Assembly (NCBI RefSeq): GCF_000373965.1
Contig: NZ_KB892866.1
Span: 152,566-216,565, forward strand
Origin: Uliginosibacterium gangwonense DSM 18521
Lineage (GTDB): Bacteria > Pseudomonadota > Gammaproteobacteria > Burkholderiales > Rhodocyclaceae
Length of the DNA stretch: 64,000 nt
Reading direction: 5' to 3'
Shown: piece after piece, positions 24,882 through 33,503 of the stretch
How the letters are laid out: the number at the start of each line of letters is the position of its first letter
Numbering within the stretch: position 1 is the first letter of the stretch
Translations under genes and position numbers: made by a program
The notes under the pieces: model-generated
Told to the model about the DNA's origin: nothing
What the model saw: only the letters and a program-made list of their open reading frames with translations
The model's database searches: none

Positions 24882-25727
24882 TCACTCGCTCAGGAACTGG
24901 AGCGCATGACCCAGGAAGCGCTGTGGGTGTTGGAACTGCGCTGCATGGCCGGCGTCTGGGTAGATGAACAGCTGGGCGTTCGGCAGGTTGCGGGCCATGT
25001 AGAACGAGTTGATCGTCGGGATCATTACGTCGTTCACGCCGTTAAGAATGAACGTGGGCTGCTTGATGCCACGCAAGTAGGCGAAGGGATCGTCTTCCGA
25101 AAGTCTTGGCAGATACAGCAGGTTGGCCTCGATCTGTGCAATCGCGGCCTCTTGGGACGACGGCGGATCTTGGTCAGTACGCTGGTGACGTCGCTCCCAG
25201 AACGCCATCGCGGCCTGTTTGGCCTGTGCCGAGCGACCAAAGAACAGGTAGAAGAAATCGTCGAAATCGGGGACAGGATTGACCGCGGTGGTCAGCACGC
25301 GCTGTTCCATGTCGGGGTTGCCGCCGCGCGGGCCAGTACCCAATAGCATCAGTTTGCGCACCAGAGTGGGATGGCGCCAAGTCAGATCCAGTGCCTGGAA
25401 GCCGCCCAGCGAAAAGCCCAGAAGGTCGATCTGCTGCAGGCCCAGTGCGCGCACGAAGGCTGCCGCATCGTCGGCCATGTCCTCGATTCGGGTACGCGGT
25501 TTGCCGCCAGACGACGCAACACCGCGACCGTTGTAGAGGATGACTTCACGGCCCTCGGCAAGACCGTCGGTCATCATGGGGTCCCAATTGTCCATGCCGC
25601 CACGAAAATGCTGAAGGCATAACAAAGGCGGTTGGTCTGACGTGGCATTGCCCCAACGACGATAGGCGAGACTGTCGCCATCGACTTCCACAAAGCGGGT
25701 GGTTGCGGTGAGGTGGGTGTGGCTCAT
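24882..25727 (-). CDS. Alpha/beta hydrolase
   Basis: A 281-residue cytoplasmic hydrolase. The nucleophile elbow is GFSLGG, the oxyanion region is LCLQHFRGGMDNWDP, and the catalytic His is in YPDAGHAAQFQ; the Asp is probably in LNGVNDVMIPT. LLGTGPRGG after strand 6 is shared with the second hydrolase at 26600, so the two are paralogues. AAGGA lies seven bases before the ATG. The substrate is unknown; an ester, lactone or C-C bond is possible. Confidence 0.82.
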   Translation of the reverse strand: MSHTHLTATTRFVEVDGDSLAYRRWGNATSDQPPLLCLQHFRGGMDNWDPMMTDGLAEGREVILYNGRGVASSGGKPRTRIEDMADDAAAFVRALGLQQIDLLGFSLGGFQALDLTWRHPTLVRKLMLLGTGPRGGNPDMEQRVLTTAVNPVPDFDDFFYLFFGRSAQAKQAAMAFWERRHQRTDQDPPSSQEAAIAQIEANLLYLPRLSEDDPFAYLRGIKQPTFILNGVNDVMIPTINSFYMARNLPNAQLFIYPDAGHAAQFQHPQRFLGHALQFLSE

Positions 25728-25764
25728 GTTGAAATCCTTTTGTGGGTGGGTTCTGGCTGCGATC

Positions 25765-26589
25765 TCAAGTCAAGCTTCGCGTCGGCAGCGCAAACCGTGG
25801 CTTGCCGAGCACTTGAGTCGCCACCCGCGATGCCAACCTCCGTGACATGAAGCGCACACCGAAGCACGTCAGCTTGTTGAGCAGGCCGGGCACAATCGTG
25901 CGTTTGCCGCTCAGCATCGCGCGGATTGCGGCATGCGCCACAAACTCCGCGCTTTTCATCGATGCGTTTGCGATCCACGAGTAGTCGCCCCCGCCGGATG
26001 CGGCATGGAAAGCCGTTTCGGTACCACCAGGGCAGATGCAGGTCACCGACAGCGGCGTGCCAAGGTGCTCGTCATGGAGAGCCTCACTGAAGTTGCGGAC
26101 GAACGCCTTCGATGCTGCGTACAGCGCCATGTTTGGCACGGACTGGTATGCGCCGGTCGACGCGATGTTCAACATATGCGCAGGAGCGGTGCCAGCCTTG
26201 TGCGCGTCAACAAAGCACCGTGCGAGCGCGACGAGCGAGGTCAAGTTGAGTTGGATGAGTTCCGCGTCGCGCGACCAGTCGACCTCGTCGAACCGGCGGA
26301 AATAGCCGAACCCAGCGTTGTTGATCAGGATGTCGATCGGGCCGTTGGCAGTGGCGGCGTCCCAGAGCGCGTGCGCGGCATCGGGCTTGCCGAGATCTGC
26401 GGTAACGATCTCGACCTTCACGCCCTTGCAGGTCGCGGCGACTGCATCGAGTGCGTCGCGGCGCCGCGCCGTCAGCACGAGATCAATGCCGATTGCCGCC
26501 AGCTCACGCGCGATTGCCGCGCCAATGCCGCTGGATGCGCCGGTCACCAGCGCACGCCTGCCAACGTTGATGGTGTTGTATGTATTCAA
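25765..26589 (-). CDS. Short-chain dehydrogenase/reductase
   Basis: A classical SDR of about 274 residues. It has the NAD(P)-binding TGASSGIGAAIA, the NNAG motif (ILINNAGFGYF), catalytic Ser in NIASTG and the YAASK pair (Tyr and Lys). The start is probably TTG 26589, since AGGGAGA lies five bases upstream, whereas the longer frame to 26628 overlaps the upstream hydrolase gene. It resembles DltE/YqjQ-type SDRs. It lies between two alpha/beta hydrolases in the operon. Confidence 0.82.
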   Translation of the reverse strand: MNTYNTINVGRRALVTGASSGIGAAIARELAAIGIDLVLTARRRDALDAVAATCKGVKVEIVTADLGKPDAAHALWDAATANGPIDILINNAGFGYFRRFDEVDWSRDAELIQLNLTSLVALARCFVDAHKAGTAPAHMLNIASTGAYQSVPNMALYAASKAFVRNFSEALHDEHLGTPLSVTCICPGGTETAFHAASGGGDYSWIANASMKSAEFVAHAAIRAMLSGKRTIVPGLLNKLTCFGVRFMSRRLASRVATQVLGKPRFALPTRSLT

Positions 26590-26599
26590 CTCGTTCTCC

Positions 26600-27568
26600 C
26601 TATTGTGTAGAGCAGCCAAGAAACTCAAGTGCGCTTGTCACAAACTCGGTGTGAAATTGAAAAATTCCACCATGCCCCGCATCCGGATAAATGATGAGCT
26701 GACTATTCGGAAATCGTTTGGCCATGTCAGGCGAGTTTTCCGAAGTAACCATCCGGTCATTGTCACCATTGGCGATGAGGACCGGCTGTGTGACAACAGA
26801 CAGGTCGGCGGGCGGCTCGGCCTCCCAAGCGCTCAGGGCTGACAATTGCTCCAGGAACGCACTCACGGCGATTTCCTTATCACGATTCTCAGTGCGCTCT
26901 TTCAGCCGAGCGAGAAATGCCTTGCCTGCCTCGATGCCATTAGGCGTGCGCGTGAAGAACAGAAACTGCTTTGCATCCTGACCCGTGAAGAAGCCGCGCA
27001 TCATGTCGTAGAAGGTCAGCCAAGGAGCGCTGATGTGTTTTCCACCCCTTGGTCCCGTCCCCGTGAGCACCATCCTGCGGACGAGTTGCGGTTCTTTCAA
27101 CACGATTTCTTGGGCAACCATCCCACCCATTGAAAATCCAAAGAGATCAACCTGCGTGAATCCCTTGGCCTTGATGAAGGTGATGGCATCGTCTGCCATC
27201 TGCTCTATCGTGTTAGCTGGCTTTCCTGTGGATGCGCCGATGCCTCGGTTATCGAAGGTGATCACGTGGTACTTTGCGGCAATACCGTCGATGATCCGAG
27301 GGTCCCAATTGTCCAGAACCGCAGCCAAGTGAGCGAGAAACACCACAGGGGTGCCGCCGTTTTGTTGCCCAAGCTCACGGTACGCGAAGTCCACGCCACC
27401 AACCGAAATGATTTGAGTAGGGACGTCTTTCCACGCCACCCCTTGCGCGGTCGCCGTAGCGGTTGTGACAACGCTCGTCGAGTTCGCATCGCTGGCCGCG
27501 ACAAGTGGGGAGATAAGCAAGGCAGACAGCGCGAAGAGGCCAAGCGTTTTTTTCATCAAATCAGACAT
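26600..27568 (-). CDS. Exported alpha/beta hydrolase
   Basis: About 322 residues from ATG 27568. The N-terminus is a signal peptide (KKTLGLFALSALLISPLVAAS), so the product is probably periplasmic, unlike its cytoplasmic paralogue at 24882. It has AYRELGQQNG, NWDPRIIDG, the nucleophile in GFSMGG, TGTGPRGG, the Asp in ANGDNDRMVT and the His in YPDAGHGGIFQ. A longer frame to 27634 overlaps the upstream SDR and is not preferred. Confidence 0.82.
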   Translation of the reverse strand: MSDLMKKTLGLFALSALLISPLVAASDANSTSVVTTATATAQGVAWKDVPTQIISVGGVDFAYRELGQQNGGTPVVFLAHLAAVLDNWDPRIIDGIAAKYHVITFDNRGIGASTGKPANTIEQMADDAITFIKAKGFTQVDLFGFSMGGMVAQEIVLKEPQLVRRMVLTGTGPRGGKHISAPWLTFYDMMRGFFTGQDAKQFLFFTRTPNGIEAGKAFLARLKERTENRDKEIAVSAFLEQLSALSAWEAEPPADLSVVTQPVLIANGDNDRMVTSENSPDMAKRFPNSQLIIYPDAGHGGIFQFHTEFVTSALEFLGCSTQ

Positions 27569-27602
27569 GAGATTAGGTCCAAGTAGGGGCGGCAAAAATG
27601 CA

Positions 27603-28391
27603 TCAGGCATTCGGCCAATAGCGCTCAGCCGCATGGGCTTGTCGAATGTCCGACATCAGCCCCTGGCGCGCGCCCTCCAGCGCATCCCAGCGCTCGGCAA
27701 CATGCAGCGGCGGGATCGTGACCAACTCGCGGCGATCGAAGCCGACCAGTGCCGCATCCACCAACTCACCCACTTCCATCACTTCGGGAAGGGTGTTGAC
27801 GTCAATGCCGACACGCTCCCAGATCTCAGTGCGGGTCGATGCCGGCAGCACCGCTTGCACGTAGACGCCCTTGGGCGACAGTTCCAGACTCAGCCCCTGT
27901 GACAGAAACAGCACGAAAGCTTTGGTGGCGCCGTAAATCGACATACCGAATTCAGGCGCGAACCCTACCACCGAGCCAATGTTGACGATCGCGCCCGTAC
28001 CCGATTGTGCGAGGCGCGGGGCGACCGCAGCCGCGAGCCGCGTCAACGCGGTGGTGTTGAGCGTGATCAGGCGTTCAATGGCCTCGGCGGATTGCGCTAA
28101 AAAGCCCCCCGATTGAGCGATGCCCGCGTTGTTGATCAAGATGCCAATTCGAGCGTCATCACGCAGACGAGTTTCAAGGACGGACAGGTCGGCCGGTCGC
28201 GTCAGATCAGCCTGAACCACTTCGACAGCCACATTGCTTTCTTCGTGCAGGCGTGCCGCCAATTTATCCAAGCGCAATTTGTCACGCGCCACAAGGATGA
28301 GATCGTGACCACGGCGAGCGAAGCGCTCGGCGTAGGTGGCTCCGATGCCGCTGGAGGCGCCCGTGATGAAGACTGTTGGAAGAGTGGTCAT
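27603..28391 (-). CDS. Short-chain dehydrogenase/reductase
   Basis: A 262-residue SDR, first gene of the minus-strand array. Motifs are FITGASSGIGATYAERFARRG, ILINNAGIAQSGG, IVNIGSVVGFAP and YGATKAF with the catalytic Tyr/Lys. ATG 28391 is chosen for the AAGGAAA about eight bases upstream; the longer frame is an artefact. It is divergent from the TetR gene across a 253-base region with a candidate operator, so it is probably repressed by that regulator. Confidence 0.83.
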   Translation of the reverse strand: MTTLPTVFITGASSGIGATYAERFARRGHDLILVARDKLRLDKLAARLHEESNVAVEVVQADLTRPADLSVLETRLRDDARIGILINNAGIAQSGGFLAQSAEAIERLITLNTTALTRLAAAVAPRLAQSGTGAIVNIGSVVGFAPEFGMSIYGATKAFVLFLSQGLSLELSPKGVYVQAVLPASTRTEIWERVGIDVNTLPEVMEVGELVDAALVGFDRRELVTIPPLHVAERWDALEGARQGLMSDIRQAHAAERYWPNA

Positions 28392-28580
28392 GGATGATTT
28401 CCTTTTCGAAAATGGTTTTGGTATGGCGCAAGCACAGGTGTGCTTTGGTTGGAGAAAGCTAGGCCACTGTCGATGCAAGCCCCGGCAGATACGGTTCAGA
28501 AGGCAATTTGTCGGACATGTTGTTGCAGCGTTCAGTATTTGATCTGCAGCAATGATGACGAACGTAATCTATAAAGTCAA

Positions 28581-28608
28581 TACATTAATGATGATCGACA
28601 TCAATGTA
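28581..28608. promoter_or_regulatory. Candidate TetR operator and promoter
   Basis: TACATTAATGATG faces CATCAATGTA, an imperfect inverted repeat with one extra base in the left arm. The right arm overlaps TATAAT (28607-28612), a good -10 box for the tetR gene. Its position between divergent tetR and the SDR operon is where an autoregulating TetR repressor normally binds. Confidence 0.55.
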
Positions 28609-28644
28609 TAATGGAGCCTTCGAGATAAACACCGCAGACGAGAA

Positions 28645-29280
28645 ATGAAAGTCACAAAGGCACAGGCACAAGCCAATCGGGCGCGTGTGGTGGAGACGGC
28701 GTCTACCCTGTTTCGGGAGCACGGCTACGATGGGATTGGGGTTGCCGATCTAATGGCCGCAGCCGGTTTCACCCACGGTGGTTTTTATAAACACTTCGGC
28801 TCCAAGGCTGATTTGATGGCGGAAGCAGCCGCCTGCTCCATCGCTCAAACTGCAGAACTGGCTGCTGGCGCGGACATGTTGGAGTTTGTACGTCAGTACC
28901 TCTCGCGTGAGCACCGTGACACCCGCGCTACGGGCTGCACAATGGCCGCGCTGTGTGGGGATGCTGCTCGCCAACCAGAAGCGCTTCGGGCCATATTTGC
29001 AGCCGGTATTGAGGGCCTAATCACGACACTATGCGGCGAGCGTGCAGCTATGAATGCCAGAGAGTCGGCCCAGTTGCGCGAAAAGACCCTCAATACGTTT
29101 GCGCATGCGGTGGGAGCGATGGTTATGTCACGCGCATGTCCGGACAATTCTCCGCTTGCTGACGAAATCTTGTCAGTTTGCTGCAACGAGATTCTTGCTT
29201 CGCTGCGCCCACCCATAACCGCGCAAGTAACTGCGCACGATGAGGGCATCGACGGCTTCGCCAAACCGAAGCAAGGATAG
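28645..29280 (+). CDS. TetR-family transcriptional regulator
   Basis: A 211-residue regulator. The N-terminal helix-turn-helix is clear: RARVVETASTLFREHGYDGIGVADLMAAAGFTHGGFYKHFGSKADL. The C-terminal ligand domain (about residues 65-195) contains several cysteines (TGCTMAALCGDAARQ, SVCCNE). Similar TetR proteins of this length often sense electrophiles or aromatic compounds, which fits the ene-reductase, azoreductase and hydrolase genes around it; this is inference. It probably represses the divergent 28391-22125 operon and itself. Confidence 0.88.
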   Translation: MKVTKAQAQANRARVVETASTLFREHGYDGIGVADLMAAAGFTHGGFYKHFGSKADLMAEAAACSIAQTAELAAGADMLEFVRQYLSREHRDTRATGCTMAALCGDAARQPEALRAIFAAGIEGLITTLCGERAAMNARESAQLREKTLNTFAHAVGAMVMSRACPDNSPLADEILSVCCNEILASLRPPITAQVTAHDEGIDGFAKPKQG

Positions 29281-29741
29281 AATATTGATGGATTTGGCAT
29301 GGAGCTGCGTGGCGGCGCTCCATCGCCGCTAAACGCCGACGGTCAGGTAGGGGTGACCGGTACTTCTTCACATACTCATCCGGGCCGATCAAGCACCGTA
29401 TTGTCTGCTCTCCATCCAAGTGGCCCTTGAACAAAACGAAACCAAAATCTGACTGATTGGCAGGGTACTGCTGCGGGAGGTGAGGCTGGATTGATTCCTT
29501 CAAAGCGTGTGGTCGCAGTTTTCTTCTCGCTGATTGCTTCTAAAAATGGACGGGTGTATCACTATTTTTCCGTCTAGTCGTGCAATGCCCGCGTCTATAT
29601 TCTTCGTTCATCAACTGCCTGTGCATGAGAGTTCTCTCCCGTCAGCGCTTTCTTTGTTCAGTTCAGTGACTGTATACCACCAGCCTTCGGGGCGCCGGGA
29701 GTCGAAATTTCCAGCGCTCCTTATAAACAGAGGAATGAATC
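29281..29741. other. Gene-poor gap
   Basis: No plus-strand gene. On the minus strand at about 29290-29503 there is a coding-like stretch (FGFVLFKGHLDGEQTI ... LIGPDEYVKKYRSPLPDRR) that may be a transposase or other gene scrap, but I cannot assign it. Confidence 0.35.
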
Positions 29742-30386
29742 ATGAATATCGGCATCATCGGCGCAGGCGGTCTTGGCTCCAATGTGGCACGGGCACTCGC
29801 CCGCAAAGGCATCCCGGCCATTATTTCGAACAGTCGCGGGCCAGCGTCCCTGGCTTCTCTCGTGGCTGAGTTAGGCCCTTCAATCAAGGCTGGCACTACT
29901 GCCGAAGCGGCCAGTGCAGATATCGTTGTGGTGGCCGTGAGGTGGAGTGATCTGGGTAAGGTGCTGGGCAACCTGCCAGCATGGAATGGCCGCATCGTGA
30001 TTGATGGTACCAACCCAGTTGAATTCCTTGACCCTGAATCACCTGACGCGAAAGACCCGAGCAATCCGCTCGCCGCCTATGGCATCAAGGCGATCGATCT
30101 TGGCGGCAAGTATTCCAGTGAAGTGTTCCGCGAACTGGTTCCGGGTGCGCGTGTCGTGAAAGCTTTGAATCACCTGGATGTCCGGGTACTTGCGGAGCCG
30201 GAGGTGTCGGGTGGTCAGCGCGTCCAGTTCTATTCTGGCGACGATGCGGCGGCCAAGGCCGAAGTCCGCAAGATCCTCGAAGCGATCGGCTATTTTCCGG
30301 TGGACCTTGGCGTACTGGACGTAGGCGGCCGTCTGGCTGAGCTGCCTTTCGGCGTGCTGGCAGCGACCAACTTCATTAAAATTTAG
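29742..30386 (+). CDS. NADP-dinucleotide-binding F420 reductase-like oxidoreductase
   Basis: A 214-residue protein with an N-terminal Rossmann fold (MNIGIIGAGGLGSNVARALARKG), then ADIVVVAVRWSDL, VIDGTNP and ALNHLDV. This is the NADPH-dependent F420-reductase/YdjB-like family, of which many bacterial members use other partners. Arg in SNSRGP after strand 2 suggests NADPH preference. GAGG lies eight bases before the ATG. The azoreductase follows 145 bases later. Confidence 0.78.
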   Translation: MNIGIIGAGGLGSNVARALARKGIPAIISNSRGPASLASLVAELGPSIKAGTTAEAASADIVVVAVRWSDLGKVLGNLPAWNGRIVIDGTNPVEFLDPESPDAKDPSNPLAAYGIKAIDLGGKYSSEVFRELVPGARVVKALNHLDVRVLAEPEVSGGQRVQFYSGDDAAAKAEVRKILEAIGYFPVDLGVLDVGGRLAELPFGVLAATNFIKI

Positions 30387-30531
30387 TCGGGCAAGGCCGG
30401 AGGTGACTGTGCTGCAGGGCACATGGTTGGCGGTACTCCAGACGGAAATGATGGCTGCAAGTATTTTGCAAAAGCAGTGCTACTCTTAAATGTCATTACT
30501 TGCCCTGATCGAGCGGTAAAAGGAATTTCAA

Positions 30532-31143
30532 ATGACAACTATTTTGCATATCGATTCCAGCATTCTGGGTGGCTATTCTGTCAGTCGCGCGCTCTCTGCC
30601 GACATCGTCGCCCGGCAACAGGCGCTTCATCCTGGCGCACAAGTGGTGCGGCGAGACCTCGTCGCCGATGCAGCGATGCATCTGTCGGATGCTCATTTGG
30701 CTGTTTTCCAGGGAGGCCCCGTTGCCAATGCCGCACTCGCCCAGGATCTCGCCCTCGGTGCTAGCTACCTCGACGACCTTTTTGCCGCTGACATCATTGT
30801 GATTGGCGCGCCGATGTACAACTTTTCGATCCCCACGCAGTTGAAGGGCTGGATTGACCGTGTCAGCGTTGCCGGACGTACCTTTAAGTACGGTACAAAT
30901 GGCCCTGAAGGACTCGTAAAAGGCAAAAAAGTATTCATAGCCTCAGCACGTGGCGGAGTCTATTCTGATGGCAGCCCCATGGCTGGCCTTGATCATCAGG
31001 AGAGCTACCTGCTGGCGGCACTTGCCTTCATTGGTCTGACGGAAGTCACGATCATCCGTGCAGAAGGACTGGCACTTGGTGAGGAATCCAAGATCACTGC
31101 GATTACGAAGGCCAAGTCACAGATCGAAGCGTTAACCTCATGA
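30532..31143 (+). CDS. azoR: FMN-dependent NADH-azoreductase
   Basis: A 203-residue flavodoxin-fold quinone/azo reductase. AzoR reduces quinones and azo bonds by two-electron transfer using FMN and NAD(P)H. Matching motifs: ILHIDSSILGGYSVSRALSADIV (phosphate loop), IVIGAPMYNFSIPTQLKGWIDRV (FMN contact), VFIASARGGVYSDG and LAFIGLTEVTIIRAEG. AAGGAATTT precedes the ATG. Its nearness to pirin, OYE and MDR reductases suggests a stress response to quinones or electrophiles. Confidence 0.92.
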   Translation: MTTILHIDSSILGGYSVSRALSADIVARQQALHPGAQVVRRDLVADAAMHLSDAHLAVFQGGPVANAALAQDLALGASYLDDLFAADIIVIGAPMYNFSIPTQLKGWIDRVSVAGRTFKYGTNGPEGLVKGKKVFIASARGGVYSDGSPMAGLDHQESYLLAALAFIGLTEVTIIRAEGLALGEESKITAITKAKSQIEALTS

Positions 31144-31400
31144 CAACACATCCCGCACTCAACCCCTCGGAAATCAGAATGTCATAGAACAACGTTTTTT
31201 CCGTCGGGGCCGCTGCCTTATTGCGGGAGAGGCGCCACAAAGCTGTATCACAAACAGGTTAGGCCGAAGCTGAGAAATCAAACAGCCCGGCCTTATTTTT
31301 CTATTTGGATCATTCAGCCAAAACCCCACCGATTTTGAAAACCCTAGCCATGCTTGCTGCGTTATCGGTACTGCTTTGAGTTCATTGCTACCGGAGATGT

Positions 31401-32294
31401 TTATAGCTCGCGCAGTTTTTGTACCACCAATTCGATAAATAGCGACACCGCCAGAGGTAGATGCCGCTTGCTCGGATAGAGCACATGCATGCCTTGGCGG
31501 GTACGTTTGTATTGCGGCAGTATTGGTACGAGCAGGCCAGCATTCAAGTCGCGCTTGATAATCAACTGAGGCATAAGCGTGATTCCAAGCCCGGCCAAGG
31601 ATGCCTTGCGTAGCGCCTGAATCGTGTTGCCGCTAAAGCGGGGGATTACCCGGACCTCTTCAGCGATGCCATCAGCCCCTGCCAGGCTCCATGTGGTGAC
31701 GTTGCCAGGAAAGGCGAAACTCACGCAGTCATGATTCATCAAGTCCTGCAAGGTGGCGGGCACACCGCGTGCAGCAATGTAGGCAGGGCTAGCAACGAAG
31801 CAGTCATAGTCGTCACATAGCACTTGGCGGCCGATATAGCCTGAGTCCTGCATGGGCCCCGCGCGAAAGGCCACATCAATCTGCTCTGCGATGAGATCGG
31901 CCTTTGCGTCACTGAGCACAAAGTCGAGCCGCACCCGTGGGTATGTCGCCAAAAATTCACCTACCGACTCCATTGCTACGAAGTCGAAGAAATCTGCGGG
32001 CACCGCAACGCGCACAAGGCCAGAAGGTTCTTGGGTTCCCGTCATTAATTCCACAGCAGCTTCGTTTAAACCCTCGACTGCACTTGCACAGCGATCATGG
32101 AATGCCTGCCCTGCATTGGTGAGTGTGAGCTTGCGCGTGGAGCGCTGTAGCAGTCGCATGCCGAGTTGCGCCTCAAGTTGCTGGACGCGTCGGCTCACCG
32201 TATTGGGCGGAACGCCAAGGCGTCTGGCCGCCTCAGCAAAGCTGCCGTTACGTACAACCTGCACAAAAAGGGCGATGTCGTTCAGATCAACCAT
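31401..32294 (-). CDS. LysR-family transcriptional regulator
   Basis: A regulator of about 297 residues from ATG 32294. The DNA-binding domain is DIALFVQVVRNGSFAEAARRLGVPPNTVSRRVQQLE, and the effector domain runs from GLVRVAVPADFFDFVA to the C-terminus. It lies divergent from the pirin gene, about 240 bases between starts. LysR-pirin pairs are common and usually respond to quinone-like compounds, so it likely controls the pirin gene and perhaps azoR. Confidence 0.88.
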   Translation of the reverse strand: MVDLNDIALFVQVVRNGSFAEAARRLGVPPNTVSRRVQQLEAQLGMRLLQRSTRKLTLTNAGQAFHDRCASAVEGLNEAAVELMTGTQEPSGLVRVAVPADFFDFVAMESVGEFLATYPRVRLDFVLSDAKADLIAEQIDVAFRAGPMQDSGYIGRQVLCDDYDCFVASPAYIAARGVPATLQDLMNHDCVSFAFPGNVTTWSLAGADGIAEEVRVIPRFSGNTIQALRKASLAGLGITLMPQLIIKRDLNAGLLVPILPQYKRTRQGMHVLYPSKRHLPLAVSLFIELVVQKLREL

Positions 32295-32532
32295 GAAGAG
32301 ATTGTTTCCTAAATTGGACGAGTCCAATCCAACCTTACCATCTAATCAACAAATCAGGGCGGTCTTAATCTGATGGTATCAATGACCCACTTCATCTTCT
32401 GGCCATAAAGCCTGACTGTTGCAGGGGTACTTTTTCGCCATTTCCAGCGATGCCGTATTGAGCAATTCGACCAACTGAAATGTCCCACCGAATTAACCTA
32501 TTTGGTATTCAATTTTGTTTAAGGACTCACGC

Positions 32533-33381
32533 ATGACCGCCACGACTACCTCTACAGCAATGGCTTCCCGTGCCATCGTCTTGCGCACTCGCGGCAGCAC
32601 ACATGGGGCAGTCACGCGGCTGATGAGTCCGGGCGACCTTGGCGAACAATTGAAGCCCTTTATTTTTCTAGATCTCTTCAGTTTCAAACCCAAGGGAGGG
32701 CAAAAGGGATTTGGCATGCATCCGCATTCAGGTATCGCAACCTTGACCTTTACAATGGAGGGGGATGTCGCGTATGAAGACACTACTGGTAAAGCGGGCT
32801 TGCTACCGAGTGGTGGTGTGGAATGGATGCTCGCAGGCAATGGCGTCTGGCACCAAGGCGGACCGGTCAATGACAAAAAAATACGTGGTTTCCAACTTTG
32901 GGTCGCCCTGCCTGCGTCAGAAGAGAATGGCCCTGCACAAAGCATCTATCTTGCCCCCTCACAGGTGCAGCAGGAAGGCCCTGCACGCGTTTTGCTCGGT
33001 TCCTACGGCACTGCACAGAGTCTTATTCCGGCCCCCTCGGATATGAACTACCTTGCAGTAAAGCTGAAAGCTGGCGAACGGTGGCGCTATACGCCTCCCT
33101 CTGACCACACAGTGGCTTGGCTGGCAATGAACGCGGGGCAACTTGATGCTGGCGAAACTGTCGCTGCGGGAGAATTGGTTATTTTTAGGGAATCAAATCA
33201 ACCCATCGATTTCGTCTCTGAAGGTGACACATCTTTCGTTCTCGGATCGGCAGTGAAGCATCCATACGATTTGGTGATGGGGAGCTATTCGGTTCATACC
33301 AACGAGGGGGCGCTTGCACAGGGAGAGGCTGAAATTCGACGCATCGGGGAGCTTCTGCAGCGAGAAGGGCGATTGCGCTGA
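32533..33381 (+). CDS. Pirin-family bicupin protein
   Basis: A 282-residue bicupin. The N-terminal cupin has FGMHPHSGIATLTFTMEG, preserving the His-x-His metal ligands, then WMLAGNGVWHQGG with the third His. The fourth usual ligand, a Glu two residues after that His, is replaced by Gly. The C-terminal cupin follows (AVKLKAGERWRYTPP ... ELVIFRES). Pirins act as quercetinase-like oxygenases or redox sensors. ATG 32533 has AAGGA eight bases upstream. It is divergent from a LysR gene. Confidence 0.88.
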   Translation: MTATTTSTAMASRAIVLRTRGSTHGAVTRLMSPGDLGEQLKPFIFLDLFSFKPKGGQKGFGMHPHSGIATLTFTMEGDVAYEDTTGKAGLLPSGGVEWMLAGNGVWHQGGPVNDKKIRGFQLWVALPASEENGPAQSIYLAPSQVQQEGPARVLLGSYGTAQSLIPAPSDMNYLAVKLKAGERWRYTPPSDHTVAWLAMNAGQLDAGETVAAGELVIFRESNQPIDFVSEGDTSFVLGSAVKHPYDLVMGSYSVHTNEGALAQGEAEIRRIGELLQREGRLR

Positions 33382-33503
33382 TTAATACGCTTGTCCCGGA
33401 GTATAGTCAGGAACCCGCCATACTCCGGCAGATGGTTCATCCGTTCGATGCAATGCCTGACCACTTCCGGTAGCATCATTGATTGGTGTTGATTGGACAC
33501 ACA

